Origin: a virus
Virus record (IMG/VR): IMGVR_UViG_3300010160_000211
Location: 1 to 24,754 of that record
Direction: 5' to 3' (one strand)
Length of the DNA stretch: 24,754 bases
Positions 6,691 through 16,175 of this stretch are shown piece by piece. How positions within the stretch are numbered: position 1 is the stretch's first letter; each line of letters begins with the position of its first letter. Made by a program: the position numbers and the translations under genes. The notes beneath the pieces were generated by a model. That model was given only the letters and a program-made list of their open reading frames with translations. It was not told where the DNA came from and did no database searches.

Positions 6691-9600
6691 ATGGCACAAC
6701 AAATTATTGACACAGGTGCAGCAGCAAATGATGGCACCGGCGAACCATTACGTGATGCATTCGATGCTGTAAACGAGAATTTTACAGAGATCTACACCGC
6801 TGGACCAGTGGGTAGCAACGTTGTGATCACCGGCAACACCATCACAGTGACTGGGGTCAACAACAATTTGGTATTAAAAGCCAATGGCACAGGCAACATT
6901 CAAGCCAACAGCTCGATCATTCCCAGCATTGATGCTGTGTATGATGTTGGTGCTCCGGGCACCAGAATTGACACAGTTTATGCACAGTATTTTGTGGGCA
7001 ATGGCTCAGGCCTGACAGGTGTTGTTGCTGGTGTTGGTCCACAAATTGCCTTAAATCAAAGCAATGTTGTGGTCACTTCGGGCGGCAATGTTGCCATTGG
7101 TATTCAAAACACCAGCAATGTTGCAGTGTTGTCAGTTGCCAGCGCCACATTCAAAGGCAACTTGTTGCCTGCTGCCAATGTCACTTACAATCTTGGCAGC
7201 TCAACACAGGCCTGGAAAGATCTGTATCTAAGTGGCAACACACTGTATCTTAACAATGCCACAATTACTTCCAATGCTACTGCTTTGGTGTTTACCAACC
7301 AGGCCGGTGGAACATTTGTATTAGCAGGTTCAGGGCAGACCGGCGCCAACGCAATCAGCAATGGTAACAGCAATGTTCGTATTGCAAACGCAGCAGGCAA
7401 TGTCACAGTTGCAGTGAATGGCACCACCCGTGGAACTTTTTCTTCTTCAGGTCTTGATGTCAGTGGTTCCATTGGCACTACCGGAAATCTTTTGGCTTAT
7501 GGCAACGTTTTAGGAACATACTTTCTTGGTAATGGTGCATTGCTGTATGGACTGCCAGAAGCTTACAGTAACGCCAATGTGGCAGCATATCTGCCAACAT
7601 ATTCAGGCAACATTCAAGCCAACAATATTACTATTTTATTGACCAGCTCAACAGTTGGCAATGTGATTGGTGGTAATTTAAGAACAACAGGACAAGTAAG
7701 TGCCACTGGCAATGTCACCGGCGGCAACTTAATAACATCAGCAGCGGTAAGCGCAGCCTCAATACTGGCATCAGGCAACATCACAGGAGGCAACATCAAC
7801 ACTGCTGGACTGTTGTCAACTTCTAGCAATGTAGTAGGTGGTAACATCAACACCGCTGGTGTGATCACGGCCACAGGCAATGTTACCGGTGGCAATATTC
7901 GCACTGTTGGCGTGGTTAGTGCTACCAGCAATATCACAGGCGGCAATGTAATTTCGTCGGCAGCAGTCAGTGCCGTGACTGTTGTTGCGTCAGGCAATGT
8001 CACTGGCGGAAATTTGGTTACAGCAGCCGCTGTGAGTGCTGCGTCAGTCAGTGCCAGTGCCAATGTTACTGGCGGTAATTTAAACACAGCCGGACAAGTA
8101 AGTGCCACTGGCAACATTGTTGGTGGCAATTTGAGTGGCACCAGTATTTCAGGCACATTGACCACAGCCGCACAAACAAATATTACTTCAGTTGGAACGC
8201 TGACCAGTTTGGGAGTCACAGGCAACATCACTGGTGGCAACGTTAATGCCACTGCAAACATTTCAGCTGTGGGCAATATTGCCGGCACATATTTCATTGG
8301 TAATGGCAGCTTGTTGACTGGTATTGCTGTGGCTGCTACTTACAGCAACGCCAATGTGGCAGCTTACTTGCCAACTTATACAGGTAATTTGGTTGCACTC
8401 ACAGGCAATGTAATCACCACAGCCAACGTCACTGGTGGCAATGTATTAACTGGAGGGGCAGTCAGTGCAACCGCCAATGTAACAGGTGGTAATATTAATA
8501 CAGCAGGGCTGATCAGTGCCACTGGCGCTATAATATCTACAGCCAACGTAACAGGTGGTAATATCAACACTGGCGGAGCGATCAGTGCCACTGGAGCCAT
8601 AACTTCTGTGGCCAACGTAACCGGTGGTAATATCAACACAGGTGCGCAAGTTGTGGCAACTGGCAACATCACTGGTGGTAACATTCGCACCGCCGGACAA
8701 GTTAGTGCCTCAGGCAATGTGATTGGTGGCAATATCACCACAGGCGGATTGATCAGCACCTCCAGCAATGTGGTTGGTGGTAATCTAAATGCAGTATCAT
8801 TGAGTTTGAGTGGCAATGTTATCAGTGCATTCAATGTGACCAGTAACATCACTGGCGGTAATTTAAGTGCTGGAACAGGCGTTATCAGCACAACTGGCAA
8901 TGTGATTGGTGGAAACGTCAATGCCTCACTGGCATCAATCACAGGCAATGTGGTTGGTGGCAATGTAAATTCTCTAGCCAACATCAGCGCCACGGGCAAT
9001 ATTGCTGGCAGCTACTTCATTGGCAATGGTTCACAACTGACTGGTGTATTGGCCACAAGCATTGGCACATTGCCAAGTTTGAGTGTAACAGGCAACACAG
9101 TCACTGGTAATCTAAACACAGCAGGACAAGTATCAGCCACAGGCAATGTCACAGGTGGCAATATCACTACTGCAGGCATTGTGAGTGCTGCTAATGTGAC
9201 TACCACTGGTGATGCATTGATTGGTGGCAATCTAATAGTAAATGGCACAGTTGAATACAACAACGTAACCAGTTTCAACGTGCAGGATCCAATTATCGGA
9301 CTGGGCCGCGGTGCCAACAACGCACCTTTGGCGGTCAATGATGGCAAAGACCGCGGCGAACAACTTTGGTATTATTCTGGCGCTGAACGTTCAGCATTTG
9401 TTGGATATCAAAACAGCACTGGCAATATCATTGCTGCCGCAAACGTCAGCATTGCCAATGAAGTTGTAACAGTAAACAGTTATGGCACATTTGTTGTTGG
9501 TAACTTGTATGGCACAACCGCCAGCTTAACTGGCAACATCACTGGTGGAAATATCAACACTGCTGGCATAATGTCAAGCACTGGCAATGCCATACATGGC

Positions 9601-11835
9601 AATATTACCACAGCCGGATTAATTAGTGCCACAGGCAACGTCACAGGTGGCAACATTATTACCACAGCCGCAATGAGTGCCACTTCAGTGAGCGCAAGCG
9701 GCAACGTCACTGGCGGCAATTTAAACGCTGTTGGACTGAGTCTGTCAGGCAATGTGGTAAGCACATTCAATGTCACAGGCAACGTAACCAGTGGCAACTT
9801 GAATGCTGCTGGTCTAAGCCTAACTGGCAATGTTGTCAGTCCATTGAATGTAACAGGCAACGTAACCAGTAGCAATGTAATTGCAACAGGGTTGATCACT
9901 GCCACAGGCAACATCACTGGCAGCAACTTTATAACAAACAACCAAGTTGTTGCGACTGGCAACGTCAATGGCGGTAACATTGTCACAGCAGGACAGGTCA
10001 GTGCCACAGGCAACATCACTGGTGGCAATTTGAGCGGCACAAACATTGTGGGCACGTTGGCCACTGCGGCACAAACAAATATCACCACAGTTGGCACATT
10101 GGGCAGTTTGGCAGTAACTGCCAATGTCACTGGCGGTAATATACTTTCAAATGGATTGATATCAGCAGTTGGTAATATCACTGGTGGCAACTTGGTATTT
10201 GGAACAGGTCAAATATCTGGAACAGGCAACATCACAGGCGGTAATGTAATATTTGGTGCAGGGCAAGTGAGTGGCACAGGCAACGTGACTGGTGGCAACT
10301 TGATTGGAACACATGTTGGCAATGTAACCGGCACAACAGTCAGTGTCACAGGCAACATCACTGGTGGCAACGTGATATTTGGCGCAGGACAAGTGAGCGG
10401 CACAGGCAACATCACTGGTGGCAACGTGCTATTTGGCACAGGCGTCGTGAGTGGCACAGGCAATATTTCAGCTGGTAATATCATTGGAACACATGTTGGT
10501 AACCTAACTGGAACCACAGTGTCGGTCACAGGTAACATCACTGGTGGTAATCTAATTGGAACATATATTGGCAATGTCACAGGAACCACAGTATCAGTCA
10601 CGGGCAATGTAACTGGTGGCAACTTGATTACCGCAGCAGCGATATCAGCAGCTTCAGTCAGCGCAAGCGGCAATGTGACCAGCGGCAACGTCAATGCAGC
10701 CGTGGCATCAATCACAGGCAATGTGATTGGCGGCAATGTCAACACAGCAGGCCTGATCTCAGCTACAGGTAACATATTGTCTGGCGGTGCAATCAGCAGT
10801 GCTGGCAATATTATTTCTTCAGCCAACGTTTCTGCACAAACATTTATTGGTAATTTGCTGGGCAGTATCAACATATCAGGATCAACCAGCAATAGCCAAG
10901 TGCTGTTTAACAGCGCAGGCATTATCACTGGCGACTCAGGACTCACATATGATTTTGCAGCCAATGCTTTAACAGTAGGCGGAACATTGGCCACTACCAA
11001 CAGTGGTAATTTGAGCATAAGTGGTGCTGCCCAGGTCACTGGAAATATTACCACCACAACAGGTAATCTTATCAGTGGAAATGCACTGGTCACAACCCTG
11101 ATCAGTGCCGGCGGTAATGTTACTGGTGGAAATTTAACTACAGGCGGTTTGATCACAGCAACTGGCAATGTGATTGGTGGCAACTTGACCACCAGCGGTT
11201 TGATTACCAGCACTGGCAATGTGACAGGTGGCAATATCACCACAGGTGGATTGGTTACATCCACAGGCAATGTGATTGGTGGCAATATCACTACCGCAGG
11301 TGCAGTATCTGCCACATCGGATGTTACAGGCGGTAATCTCCGCACTGCTGGTTTAATTTCAGCGACAGGCAATGTGACTGGTGGAAATATCAACACTGCT
11401 GGCATAATGTCAAGCACTGGCAATGCCATACATGGCAATATTACCACAGCCGGATTAATTAGTGCCACAGGCAACGTCACAGGTGGCAATCTAAGTGGCA
11501 CCAGCATTGTGGGCACGTTGACCACAGCCGTACAAAACAACATCACCAGCATAGGCACACTGAGCAGCTTGTCAGTTACAGGCAATGTGGTTGGTGGCAA
11601 CATCAATACTGCTGGATTGGTATCAGTCACAGGCAACATAACCGGCGGTAATCTAAACGCAGTAGGATTGAGTTTGAGTGGCAATGTAATCAGTGCAATC
11701 AATCTCACAGCAAACATTACAACAACAGCCAATGTCAATGCCAATAATATCAGTGCTACCACAGCGATAAATATTGCAGGAGCACGGGTAGCAACATTGG
11801 ATGACGCGGCTGCATTGGCATTAGCATTAGGATAA
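6691..11835 (+). CDS. Giant repeat-built tail fibre, 1714 residues
   Basis: The N-terminus reads IDTGAAANDGTGEPLRDAFD then NENFTEIY, a phage structural motif (NDGTGDxLRxAFxKxNxNFxELY) found at the start of many fibre proteins and likely the virion attachment end. Residues about 75-110 (DAVYDVGAPGTRIDTVYAQY; FVGNGSGLTG) and 165-200 (NLGSSTQAWKDLYLSGNTLY) are known fibre modules. From about residue 320 to 1680 it is dominated by 17-residue repeats of the form SATGNVTGGNINTAG, broken by YFIGNGSxLTG units, QTNITSVGTLTSL units, and one FNVQDPIIGLGRGANN block with DRGEQLWYYSGAERSAF near 860-905. It ends abruptly at VATLDDAAALALALG with no globular tip, so a separate tip protein probably completes it. 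Such repeats probably form a long trimeric beta-helical shaft. There is no signal peptide. Confidence 0.8.
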   Translation: MAQQIIDTGAAANDGTGEPLRDAFDAVNENFTEIYTAGPVGSNVVITGNTITVTGVNNNLVLKANGTGNIQANSSIIPSIDAVYDVGAPGTRIDTVYAQYFVGNGSGLTGVVAGVGPQIALNQSNVVVTSGGNVAIGIQNTSNVAVLSVASATFKGNLLPAANVTYNLGSSTQAWKDLYLSGNTLYLNNATITSNATALVFTNQAGGTFVLAGSGQTGANAISNGNSNVRIANAAGNVTVAVNGTTRGTFSSSGLDVSGSIGTTGNLLAYGNVLGTYFLGNGALLYGLPEAYSNANVAAYLPTYSGNIQANNITILLTSSTVGNVIGGNLRTTGQVSATGNVTGGNLITSAAVSAASILASGNITGGNINTAGLLSTSSNVVGGNINTAGVITATGNVTGGNIRTVGVVSATSNITGGNVISSAAVSAVTVVASGNVTGGNLVTAAAVSAASVSASANVTGGNLNTAGQVSATGNIVGGNLSGTSISGTLTTAAQTNITSVGTLTSLGVTGNITGGNVNATANISAVGNIAGTYFIGNGSLLTGIAVAATYSNANVAAYLPTYTGNLVALTGNVITTANVTGGNVLTGGAVSATANVTGGNINTAGLISATGAIISTANVTGGNINTGGAISATGAITSVANVTGGNINTGAQVVATGNITGGNIRTAGQVSASGNVIGGNITTGGLISTSSNVVGGNLNAVSLSLSGNVISAFNVTSNITGGNLSAGTGVISTTGNVIGGNVNASLASITGNVVGGNVNSLANISATGNIAGSYFIGNGSQLTGVLATSIGTLPSLSVTGNTVTGNLNTAGQVSATGNVTGGNITTAGIVSAANVTTTGDALIGGNLIVNGTVEYNNVTSFNVQDPIIGLGRGANNAPLAVNDGKDRGEQLWYYSGAERSAFVGYQNSTGNIIAAANVSIANEVVTVNSYGTFVVGNLYGTTASLTGNITGGNINTAGIMSSTGNAIHGNITTAGLISATGNVTGGNIITTAAMSATSVSASGNVTGGNLNAVGLSLSGNVVSTFNVTGNVTSGNLNAAGLSLTGNVVSPLNVTGNVTSSNVIATGLITATGNITGSNFITNNQVVATGNVNGGNIVTAGQVSATGNITGGNLSGTNIVGTLATAAQTNITTVGTLGSLAVTANVTGGNILSNGLISAVGNITGGNLVFGTGQISGTGNITGGNVIFGAGQVSGTGNVTGGNLIGTHVGNVTGTTVSVTGNITGGNVIFGAGQVSGTGNITGGNVLFGTGVVSGTGNISAGNIIGTHVGNLTGTTVSVTGNITGGNLIGTYIGNVTGTTVSVTGNVTGGNLITAAAISAASVSASGNVTSGNVNAAVASITGNVIGGNVNTAGLISATGNILSGGAISSAGNIISSANVSAQTFIGNLLGSINISGSTSNSQVLFNSAGIITGDSGLTYDFAANALTVGGTLATTNSGNLSISGAAQVTGNITTTTGNLISGNALVTTLISAGGNVTGGNLTTGGLITATGNVIGGNLTTSGLITSTGNVTGGNITTGGLVTSTGNVIGGNITTAGAVSATSDVTGGNLRTAGLISATGNVTGGNINTAGIMSSTGNAIHGNITTAGLISATGNVTGGNLSGTSIVGTLTTAVQNNITSIGTLSSLSVTGNVVGGNINTAGLVSVTGNITGGNLNAVGLSLSGNVISAINLTANITTTANVNANNISATTAINIAGARVATLDDAAALALALG
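9541..9653 (+). repeat. 113-base perfect direct repeat, copy 1
   Basis: Bases 9541-9653 are identical to 11377-11489 (copy 2) while the flanks differ in codon choice on both sides. Most neighbouring repeat units differ at many synonymous sites, so this indicates a recent duplication or gene conversion inside the fibre gene. Confidence 0.9.
11377..11489 (+). repeat. 113-base perfect direct repeat, copy 2
   Basis: Second copy of 9541-9653, 1836 bases downstream in the same frame (612 codons). It encodes TGGNINTAGIMSSTGNAIHG followed by NITTAGLISATG, including the unusual IHG in place of TGG or IGG that appears only in these two units. Confidence 0.9.
11766..11773 (+). promoter_or_regulatory. 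Possible internal late promoter GATAAATA
   Basis: GATAAATA fits NATAAATA and lies 65 bases before the next start codon at 11839, at the very end of the giant fibre gene. It also encodes an ordinary stretch (AINIAG) of that protein, so it may be chance. If active it would give the downstream fibre genes their own late transcript. Confidence 0.3.
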
Positions 11836-11838
11836 CAA

Positions 11839-12171
11839 ATGGCAAATACTTTTACACGAAAAACTCAACAAAATATAGGTGCAACAGCTACCCAAATAGG
11901 TGCTTATACAGTGCCTTCGGCTACAACTACTATTGTGATTGGGTTGACTTGCACCAATACCACAGGCAGCGCAATCACAGCCAATGTATATCTGGCCAAT
12001 GCCACCGCCAACACTTATATTGTGGCCAATGCACCTATCAGTTCAGGAGCTTCACTAATTCCTGTGGGCGGCGATCAAAAGATTGTGATGATCACTGGGG
12101 ACAAAATGTATGTTCAAAGCAGTGCAGCCACCAGTATTGATACAGTAATGAGCATAATGGAAATCACCTAA
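11839..12171 (+). CDS. Small virion protein between fibre genes
   Basis: A 110-residue protein starting at ATG 11839, with AGGA 6 bases upstream inside the end of the previous gene. The sequence MANTFTRKTQQNIG, IGAYTVPSATTTIVIGLTC, VPVGGDQKIVMITGDKMYV and a final TVMSIMEIT matches the pattern of a small beta-sandwich protein found beside tail-fibre genes in many phages (VPVGGDQKxVLxxGDxVxVxSS...SxxEI). Known members are annotated only as structural. By size and position it may be a tip, adaptor or assembly partner for the neighbouring fibres; this is inference. Its TAA overlaps the next ATG by one base (TAATG), so translation of the two is probably coupled. Confidence 0.65.
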   Translation: MANTFTRKTQQNIGATATQIGAYTVPSATTTIVIGLTCTNTTGSAITANVYLANATANTYIVANAPISSGASLIPVGGDQKIVMITGDKMYVQSSAATSIDTVMSIMEIT

Positions 12172-15100
12172 TGAGCTATCTTGGTCTTCAACCCAACACG
12201 CCACTGCTGAATACCAGCACCCAAACGTTCAGTGGTAACAGTGTGGCCACACAGTTTACGTTGGCCAGATCAGTAGCGTCTGCATCAGACCTAGATGTCA
12301 TGATTGGCAGCACACTACAAAGACCTTTTACAGATTATGTTGCTGGCAACATAAGTTTGCAGTTTACTAGTGCGCCAACTGCTGGCGCAAACAACATCAC
12401 TGTGACCTATCGTGGCGGTGCACTCAACAGTTTGAATTTGTCAGCATCAGTGTTCAATGCAGGCACAGTGGCAGCACCCAGTGTGGTGAGTCTGGCTGCC
12501 AACAACACTGGTTTGTATTGGGCCAATGCCAGTTCAATGAGTGTCACAGTGAGCGGCACCAATCGTGCTACTTTCAGTGCCAATGCCACTGCAATCAGCA
12601 CAGACACCGGAGCCCTGCGTGTAAACGGCGGACTTGGAGTTGGGGGTAATACCATCATTGGTGGCAATGTGGTAATTGGTGACACTACTCAAAGCACCAG
12701 CGTATCAACTGGCGCATTCAAGCTCAGTGGCGGCGCTGGTATTGTTGGTAATTTGAATGTGGGCGGCGACATCACCTGCGTGGGCGACTTTACTGTCAAC
12801 GGCACATTTACCACAACAGGCACAGACAGTTTATCAGTGACTGATCCTTTTATCTTTTTGGCCAATGCCAATCCTGGTGACACCTATGACACTGGTGTGG
12901 TCTCGCAATACTATGATGGAGCCAACACACGTTATACTGGTTATTTCCGTGACATCACAGTGAACAAATACAAGTTGTTTGGCAACTTGCTAACACAGCC
13001 AACCACAACAGTAGACACAACCGATCCTAGTTTTCAATATCAAGATTTGATTTTGGCCAACTTGAGTGCCACTGGCAATGTGAGTGGCACTTATTTGTTG
13101 GGCAACGGCAGTTTGCTCACTGGTATTTCAACTACCAGTAGCAATATCTTTAGTGGCAACACCAGTGTCTCTATACCTGCTGTGAATGGCAATGTGAATG
13201 CTGTGATCAACAGCACTCAAATAGCCAACATATGGTCAGGCGGTATTTCAGTGGTTGGTGCAGTGACTGCATCTACCACAATCAGTGGTGCAGGCAACAT
13301 CACTGGTGGCAACATAGCCACTGCAGGCTTGATCACGGCCACAGGCAATGTGACCAGTGCAGGTAATGTCAGTGCAGGCAATGTGCTGACTGGCGGAGTA
13401 GTCAGTGCGGTGGGCAACGCCACTGGCGGCAATGTAAATGCTGTGACGGCAGTCAGCGCAGGTGGCAATGTGATTGGCGGCAACATCAAAACTGCTGGTA
13501 TTTTATCAGCTGTTGGAGATGCATACGGTAACAACCTCAGTGCAGTCAACAACATAACTGCTGGATTGAATATCAGTGCCACAGGAGATGTCTCTGGACA
13601 AAATGTATACAGTCTGGGTGTGGTGTCTGCAGTAGGCAATGTCACAGGCAGCTACATCTTTGGCAATGGATCGCAACTGACCGGCATTGACGCTACCAGC
13701 ATACAAAATGGCAACAGCAATGTGCGAGTGTATGGCAACAGCAATGTTGCTGTAAGTATAACCAGCATTGCAAACGTAGTAGTATGGGCTACGTCAGGTG
13801 AGTATGTCACTGGGTTGATTAGTGCAACAGGCAACATAACTGGTGGCAATCTAATCACTGCAAATTTGGTGCAAGGGGCAACACTGAGTGCCACTGGCGC
13901 AGTCACATTCTCGGCCACAACACAAAGTATCGGTATCGGTAACAATCAAAGCACCGGAGCCATAGTGGTGGGTGCCACAGGACAAACTGGCGAAATTGCA
14001 ATTGGACAAAGCACTGCCACCCAAACAGTGAACATTGCCAATGCTGCCACTAGTACTGCTAACACCAAAACAGTAAATATTGGCCAAGGCGGTCTTGCAG
14101 GATCTACCACAAACATCAATGTAGGCCCAGTTAGTGCTACCACAGCCGCTGGCCTAGTAACATTTAATTCAGCCACCAGAGTGGCCATTGCCAACACAGG
14201 TGCGTCGGCATTGAGCGTGGCTGGCAACATCACCGGCGGTAATGTGCTGTTTGGCACAGGTATTGTAAGTGGAACCGGTAATATCACTGGTGGCAACTTG
14301 ATTACCAGCGCCGCAATATCAGCGGCTTCAGTCAGTGCCAGTGCCAATATCACTGGTGGTAATTTGATTACCAGCGCCGCAATATCAGCGGCTTCAGTCA
14401 GTGCCAGTGCAAACATTGTTGGTGGCAACATCAACTACGGTTCAGGTATAGTGTCAGGAACTGGCAATATCACAGCAGGCACAGCCAATATTTCGGGTGG
14501 CAACTTGATTGGCACACTGGTTGGCAACGTTACTGGAACCACAGTGTCGGTCAGCGGTAATGTAATTGCTGGCAATTTAAACGCAGCCGGATTGAGTTTG
14601 AGTTCAAACGTGGTAAGTCAAATCACTACCACTGCCAACATCACAGGATCAAACATCATTGCCACAGCCGCAATGAGTGCCGCTTCAGTTAGCGCAAGTG
14701 CTAATATCACAGGCGGCAACTTAATAACATCAGCCGCAATATCAGCAGCATCAGTTAGTGCGTCGGGCAACATCACTGGCGGCAATGTGCTGGGCGGAGC
14801 CAATGTCAATGCCACATTATTCACAGGCACTACAATTAGTGTAACTGGTAATATTACCGGTGGTAATCTTATTGTATCTGGAATATTAGTTGACAATACT
14901 GGCAATCTTGATTTGCAGGCCACTGCAACAAACGCCAATATCAATCTAACACCCGCCGGCACTGGTATTGTTGGTATATCGACTTCACTCAGTGTCACTG
15001 GCAACATCGCTGGCGGTAATGTGTTGGGTGGCGCCAATGTCAATGCTACCACACATACTGGAACCACTGTAAGCGTCACTGGCAACATCACTGGTGGCAA

Positions 15101-16175
15101 TGTTTTGGGCGGCGCCAATGTCAATGCCACACTGTTCACTGGAACTACAGTCAGTGTAGCAGGTAATGTCACTGGTGGCAATTTGATTACAGCAGCCGCA
15201 ATAAGTGCTGCGTCAGTTAGTGCATCAGGCACAGTAACTGGTAGTGGATTTGTTGCTACAGGTGCTACTGTAATAACAGCCAACGTGACCAATGCTGGCA
15301 TGGAGTTGGGATTATTAAACGCAGTCAACACACCATACATTGATTTTCACAGTAGTGGTAATGCCACTGCTGATTATGACACAAGAATTAGTTCTGGTGG
15401 CGGTGGAGCCACAGGCACAGGCACATTGAGTTTGACTGGAGCAGTTGTTACTGCAAGTGCAATTTTATCAGCCATTGGCAATATTGTTGGTGGCAATCTA
15501 AGTGGCACCAGCATTGTGGGCACACTGACCACAGCCGCACAAAACAACATTACCAGCGTGGGCACATTGAGCAGCCTAGCAGTAACTGCCAACGTCACAG
15601 GTGGAAATATACTCACAGGTGGACTAATATCAGCAACTGGTGCAATAACTGGGGCGGCTATTACTGGTAGCAGTTTAACGGTGTCAACTGGCAACATTGC
15701 TGGTGGTAACATCAACAACAACAACACCACTGGGGTGGGCAACATTGGTACTTCTACAGTGGCATTCAATACTGTGTTTGCCAAAGCAACATCTGCACAA
15801 TACGCTGACTTGGCAGAATGGTATGAAGCAGATGCTGAGTATCCTCCGGGCACTGTGTTGATATTTGGCGGCAGCAAAGAAGTCACCCAGGCCATTGGCA
15901 TTGGTGATGTGCGTGTGGCAGGTGTGGTTTCTACAAATCCGGCACACATCATGAATTCAGGACTTGAAGCCGAACACACAGCAGCCGTGGCATTAACAGG
16001 TCGTGTGCCCACAATGGTAGTTGGCGCAGTGCGAAAAGGCGACATGATGGTCACAGCCGGCGGAGGACGAGCACAAGCCTGTGCAGAACCTAGAATGGGT
16101 GCAGTAATTGGTAAATCGCTGCAGGATCATCCAGGTGGGCAAGGCATGATTGAAATTGTTGTAGGAAGATTATAA
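12171..16175 (+). CDS. Repeat-built tail fibre with YADLAE C-terminal domain, 1334 residues
   Basis: Residues about 2-84 form an N-terminal adaptor domain (YLGLQPNTPLLN, FTLARSVASASDLDVMIGS, FTDYVAG, FTSAPTAGANNITVTYRGG) widespread in marine phage fibres. Residues about 179-270 are a second known block: STGAFKLSGGAGIVGNLNVG, SVTDPFIFLANANPGDTYD, GVVSQYYDGANTRYTGYFRD. Most of 370-1190 is SATGNITGGN-type repeat shared with the gene at 6691. The last roughly 130 residues are non-repetitive: SAQYADLAEWYEADAEYPPG, VRVAGVVSTNPAHIMNS, ALTGRVPTMVVGAVRKGDMM and GMIEIVVGRL. That C-terminal domain occurs at fibre ends in many phages and resembles, at the YADLAE start, domains linked to fibre autoprocessing; self-cleavage here is not shown. 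AGGAAG (16163-16168) near its end serves the next gene, whose ATG overlaps its TAA by one base. Confidence 0.78.
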   Translation: MSYLGLQPNTPLLNTSTQTFSGNSVATQFTLARSVASASDLDVMIGSTLQRPFTDYVAGNISLQFTSAPTAGANNITVTYRGGALNSLNLSASVFNAGTVAAPSVVSLAANNTGLYWANASSMSVTVSGTNRATFSANATAISTDTGALRVNGGLGVGGNTIIGGNVVIGDTTQSTSVSTGAFKLSGGAGIVGNLNVGGDITCVGDFTVNGTFTTTGTDSLSVTDPFIFLANANPGDTYDTGVVSQYYDGANTRYTGYFRDITVNKYKLFGNLLTQPTTTVDTTDPSFQYQDLILANLSATGNVSGTYLLGNGSLLTGISTTSSNIFSGNTSVSIPAVNGNVNAVINSTQIANIWSGGISVVGAVTASTTISGAGNITGGNIATAGLITATGNVTSAGNVSAGNVLTGGVVSAVGNATGGNVNAVTAVSAGGNVIGGNIKTAGILSAVGDAYGNNLSAVNNITAGLNISATGDVSGQNVYSLGVVSAVGNVTGSYIFGNGSQLTGIDATSIQNGNSNVRVYGNSNVAVSITSIANVVVWATSGEYVTGLISATGNITGGNLITANLVQGATLSATGAVTFSATTQSIGIGNNQSTGAIVVGATGQTGEIAIGQSTATQTVNIANAATSTANTKTVNIGQGGLAGSTTNINVGPVSATTAAGLVTFNSATRVAIANTGASALSVAGNITGGNVLFGTGIVSGTGNITGGNLITSAAISAASVSASANITGGNLITSAAISAASVSASANIVGGNINYGSGIVSGTGNITAGTANISGGNLIGTLVGNVTGTTVSVSGNVIAGNLNAAGLSLSSNVVSQITTTANITGSNIIATAAMSAASVSASANITGGNLITSAAISAASVSASGNITGGNVLGGANVNATLFTGTTISVTGNITGGNLIVSGILVDNTGNLDLQATATNANINLTPAGTGIVGISTSLSVTGNIAGGNVLGGANVNATTHTGTTVSVTGNITGGNVLGGANVNATLFTGTTVSVAGNVTGGNLITAAAISAASVSASGTVTGSGFVATGATVITANVTNAGMELGLLNAVNTPYIDFHSSGNATADYDTRISSGGGGATGTGTLSLTGAVVTASAILSAIGNIVGGNLSGTSIVGTLTTAAQNNITSVGTLSSLAVTANVTGGNILTGGLISATGAITGAAITGSSLTVSTGNIAGGNINNNNTTGVGNIGTSTVAFNTVFAKATSAQYADLAEWYEADAEYPPGTVLIFGGSKEVTQAIGIGDVRVAGVVSTNPAHIMNSGLEAEHTAAVALTGRVPTMVVGAVRKGDMMVTAGGGRAQACAEPRMGAVIGKSLQDHPGGQGMIEIVVGRL
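13285..15720 (+). repeat. Second array of GN(V/I)TGGN repeats
   Basis: The same repeat family as in the 6691 gene, interrupted between about 13700 and 14220 by non-repeat sequence. Frequent cores are NITGGNLITSAAISAASVSA and NITGGNVLGGANVNATLFTG, the latter a longer variant repeated three times (14771-15140 region) and not seen in the upstream gene. The shared QNNITSVGTLSSL module ties the two fibre genes together. Confidence 0.8.
14298..14410 (+). repeat. Tandem 66-base repeat, two copies
   Basis: Bases 14298-14344 are identical to 14364-14410 (47 bases), with a 66-base period equal to 22 codons. Intervening bases differ only slightly. This is the clearest case of recent tandem duplication in the fibre. 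Confidence 0.88.

Larger units (their letters stand above)
7657..11710 (+). repeat. Array of 17-residue (51-base) SATGNVTGGNINTAG repeats
   Basis: The protein repeat is about 17 residues (example ATGNVTGGNINTAGLIS, then NITGGNIRTAGQVSASG). Variants of 22-23 residues contain an extra strand (for example AISATGAITSVANVTGGNIN). The glycine-asparagine core is nearly invariant, while codons vary freely (GGC, GGT, GGA; AAC, AAT), so most units are old and kept by protein-level selection. Almost every unit contains an N-V/I-T triplet. A few segments are identical at DNA level and must be recent copies. Confidence 0.85.

Noticed and set aside
10209-11762. Very long open frame on the minus strand (517 codons, PPVTLPVALT-type repeats), with others antisense to the fibre genes (7614-8297, 8376-8999, 14618-15340)
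   Set aside because: It is the in-phase complement of GNVTGGN codons: GGT/GGC, AAT/AAC and ACA/ACT rarely give antisense stops. No ribosome binding site or promoter fits, and the Pro/Leu/Val pattern mirrors the fibre repeat.
7657-15720. Repeats considered as a CRISPR array
   Set aside because: Units are coding, in frame, vary at synonymous sites and lack constant-length unique spacers.
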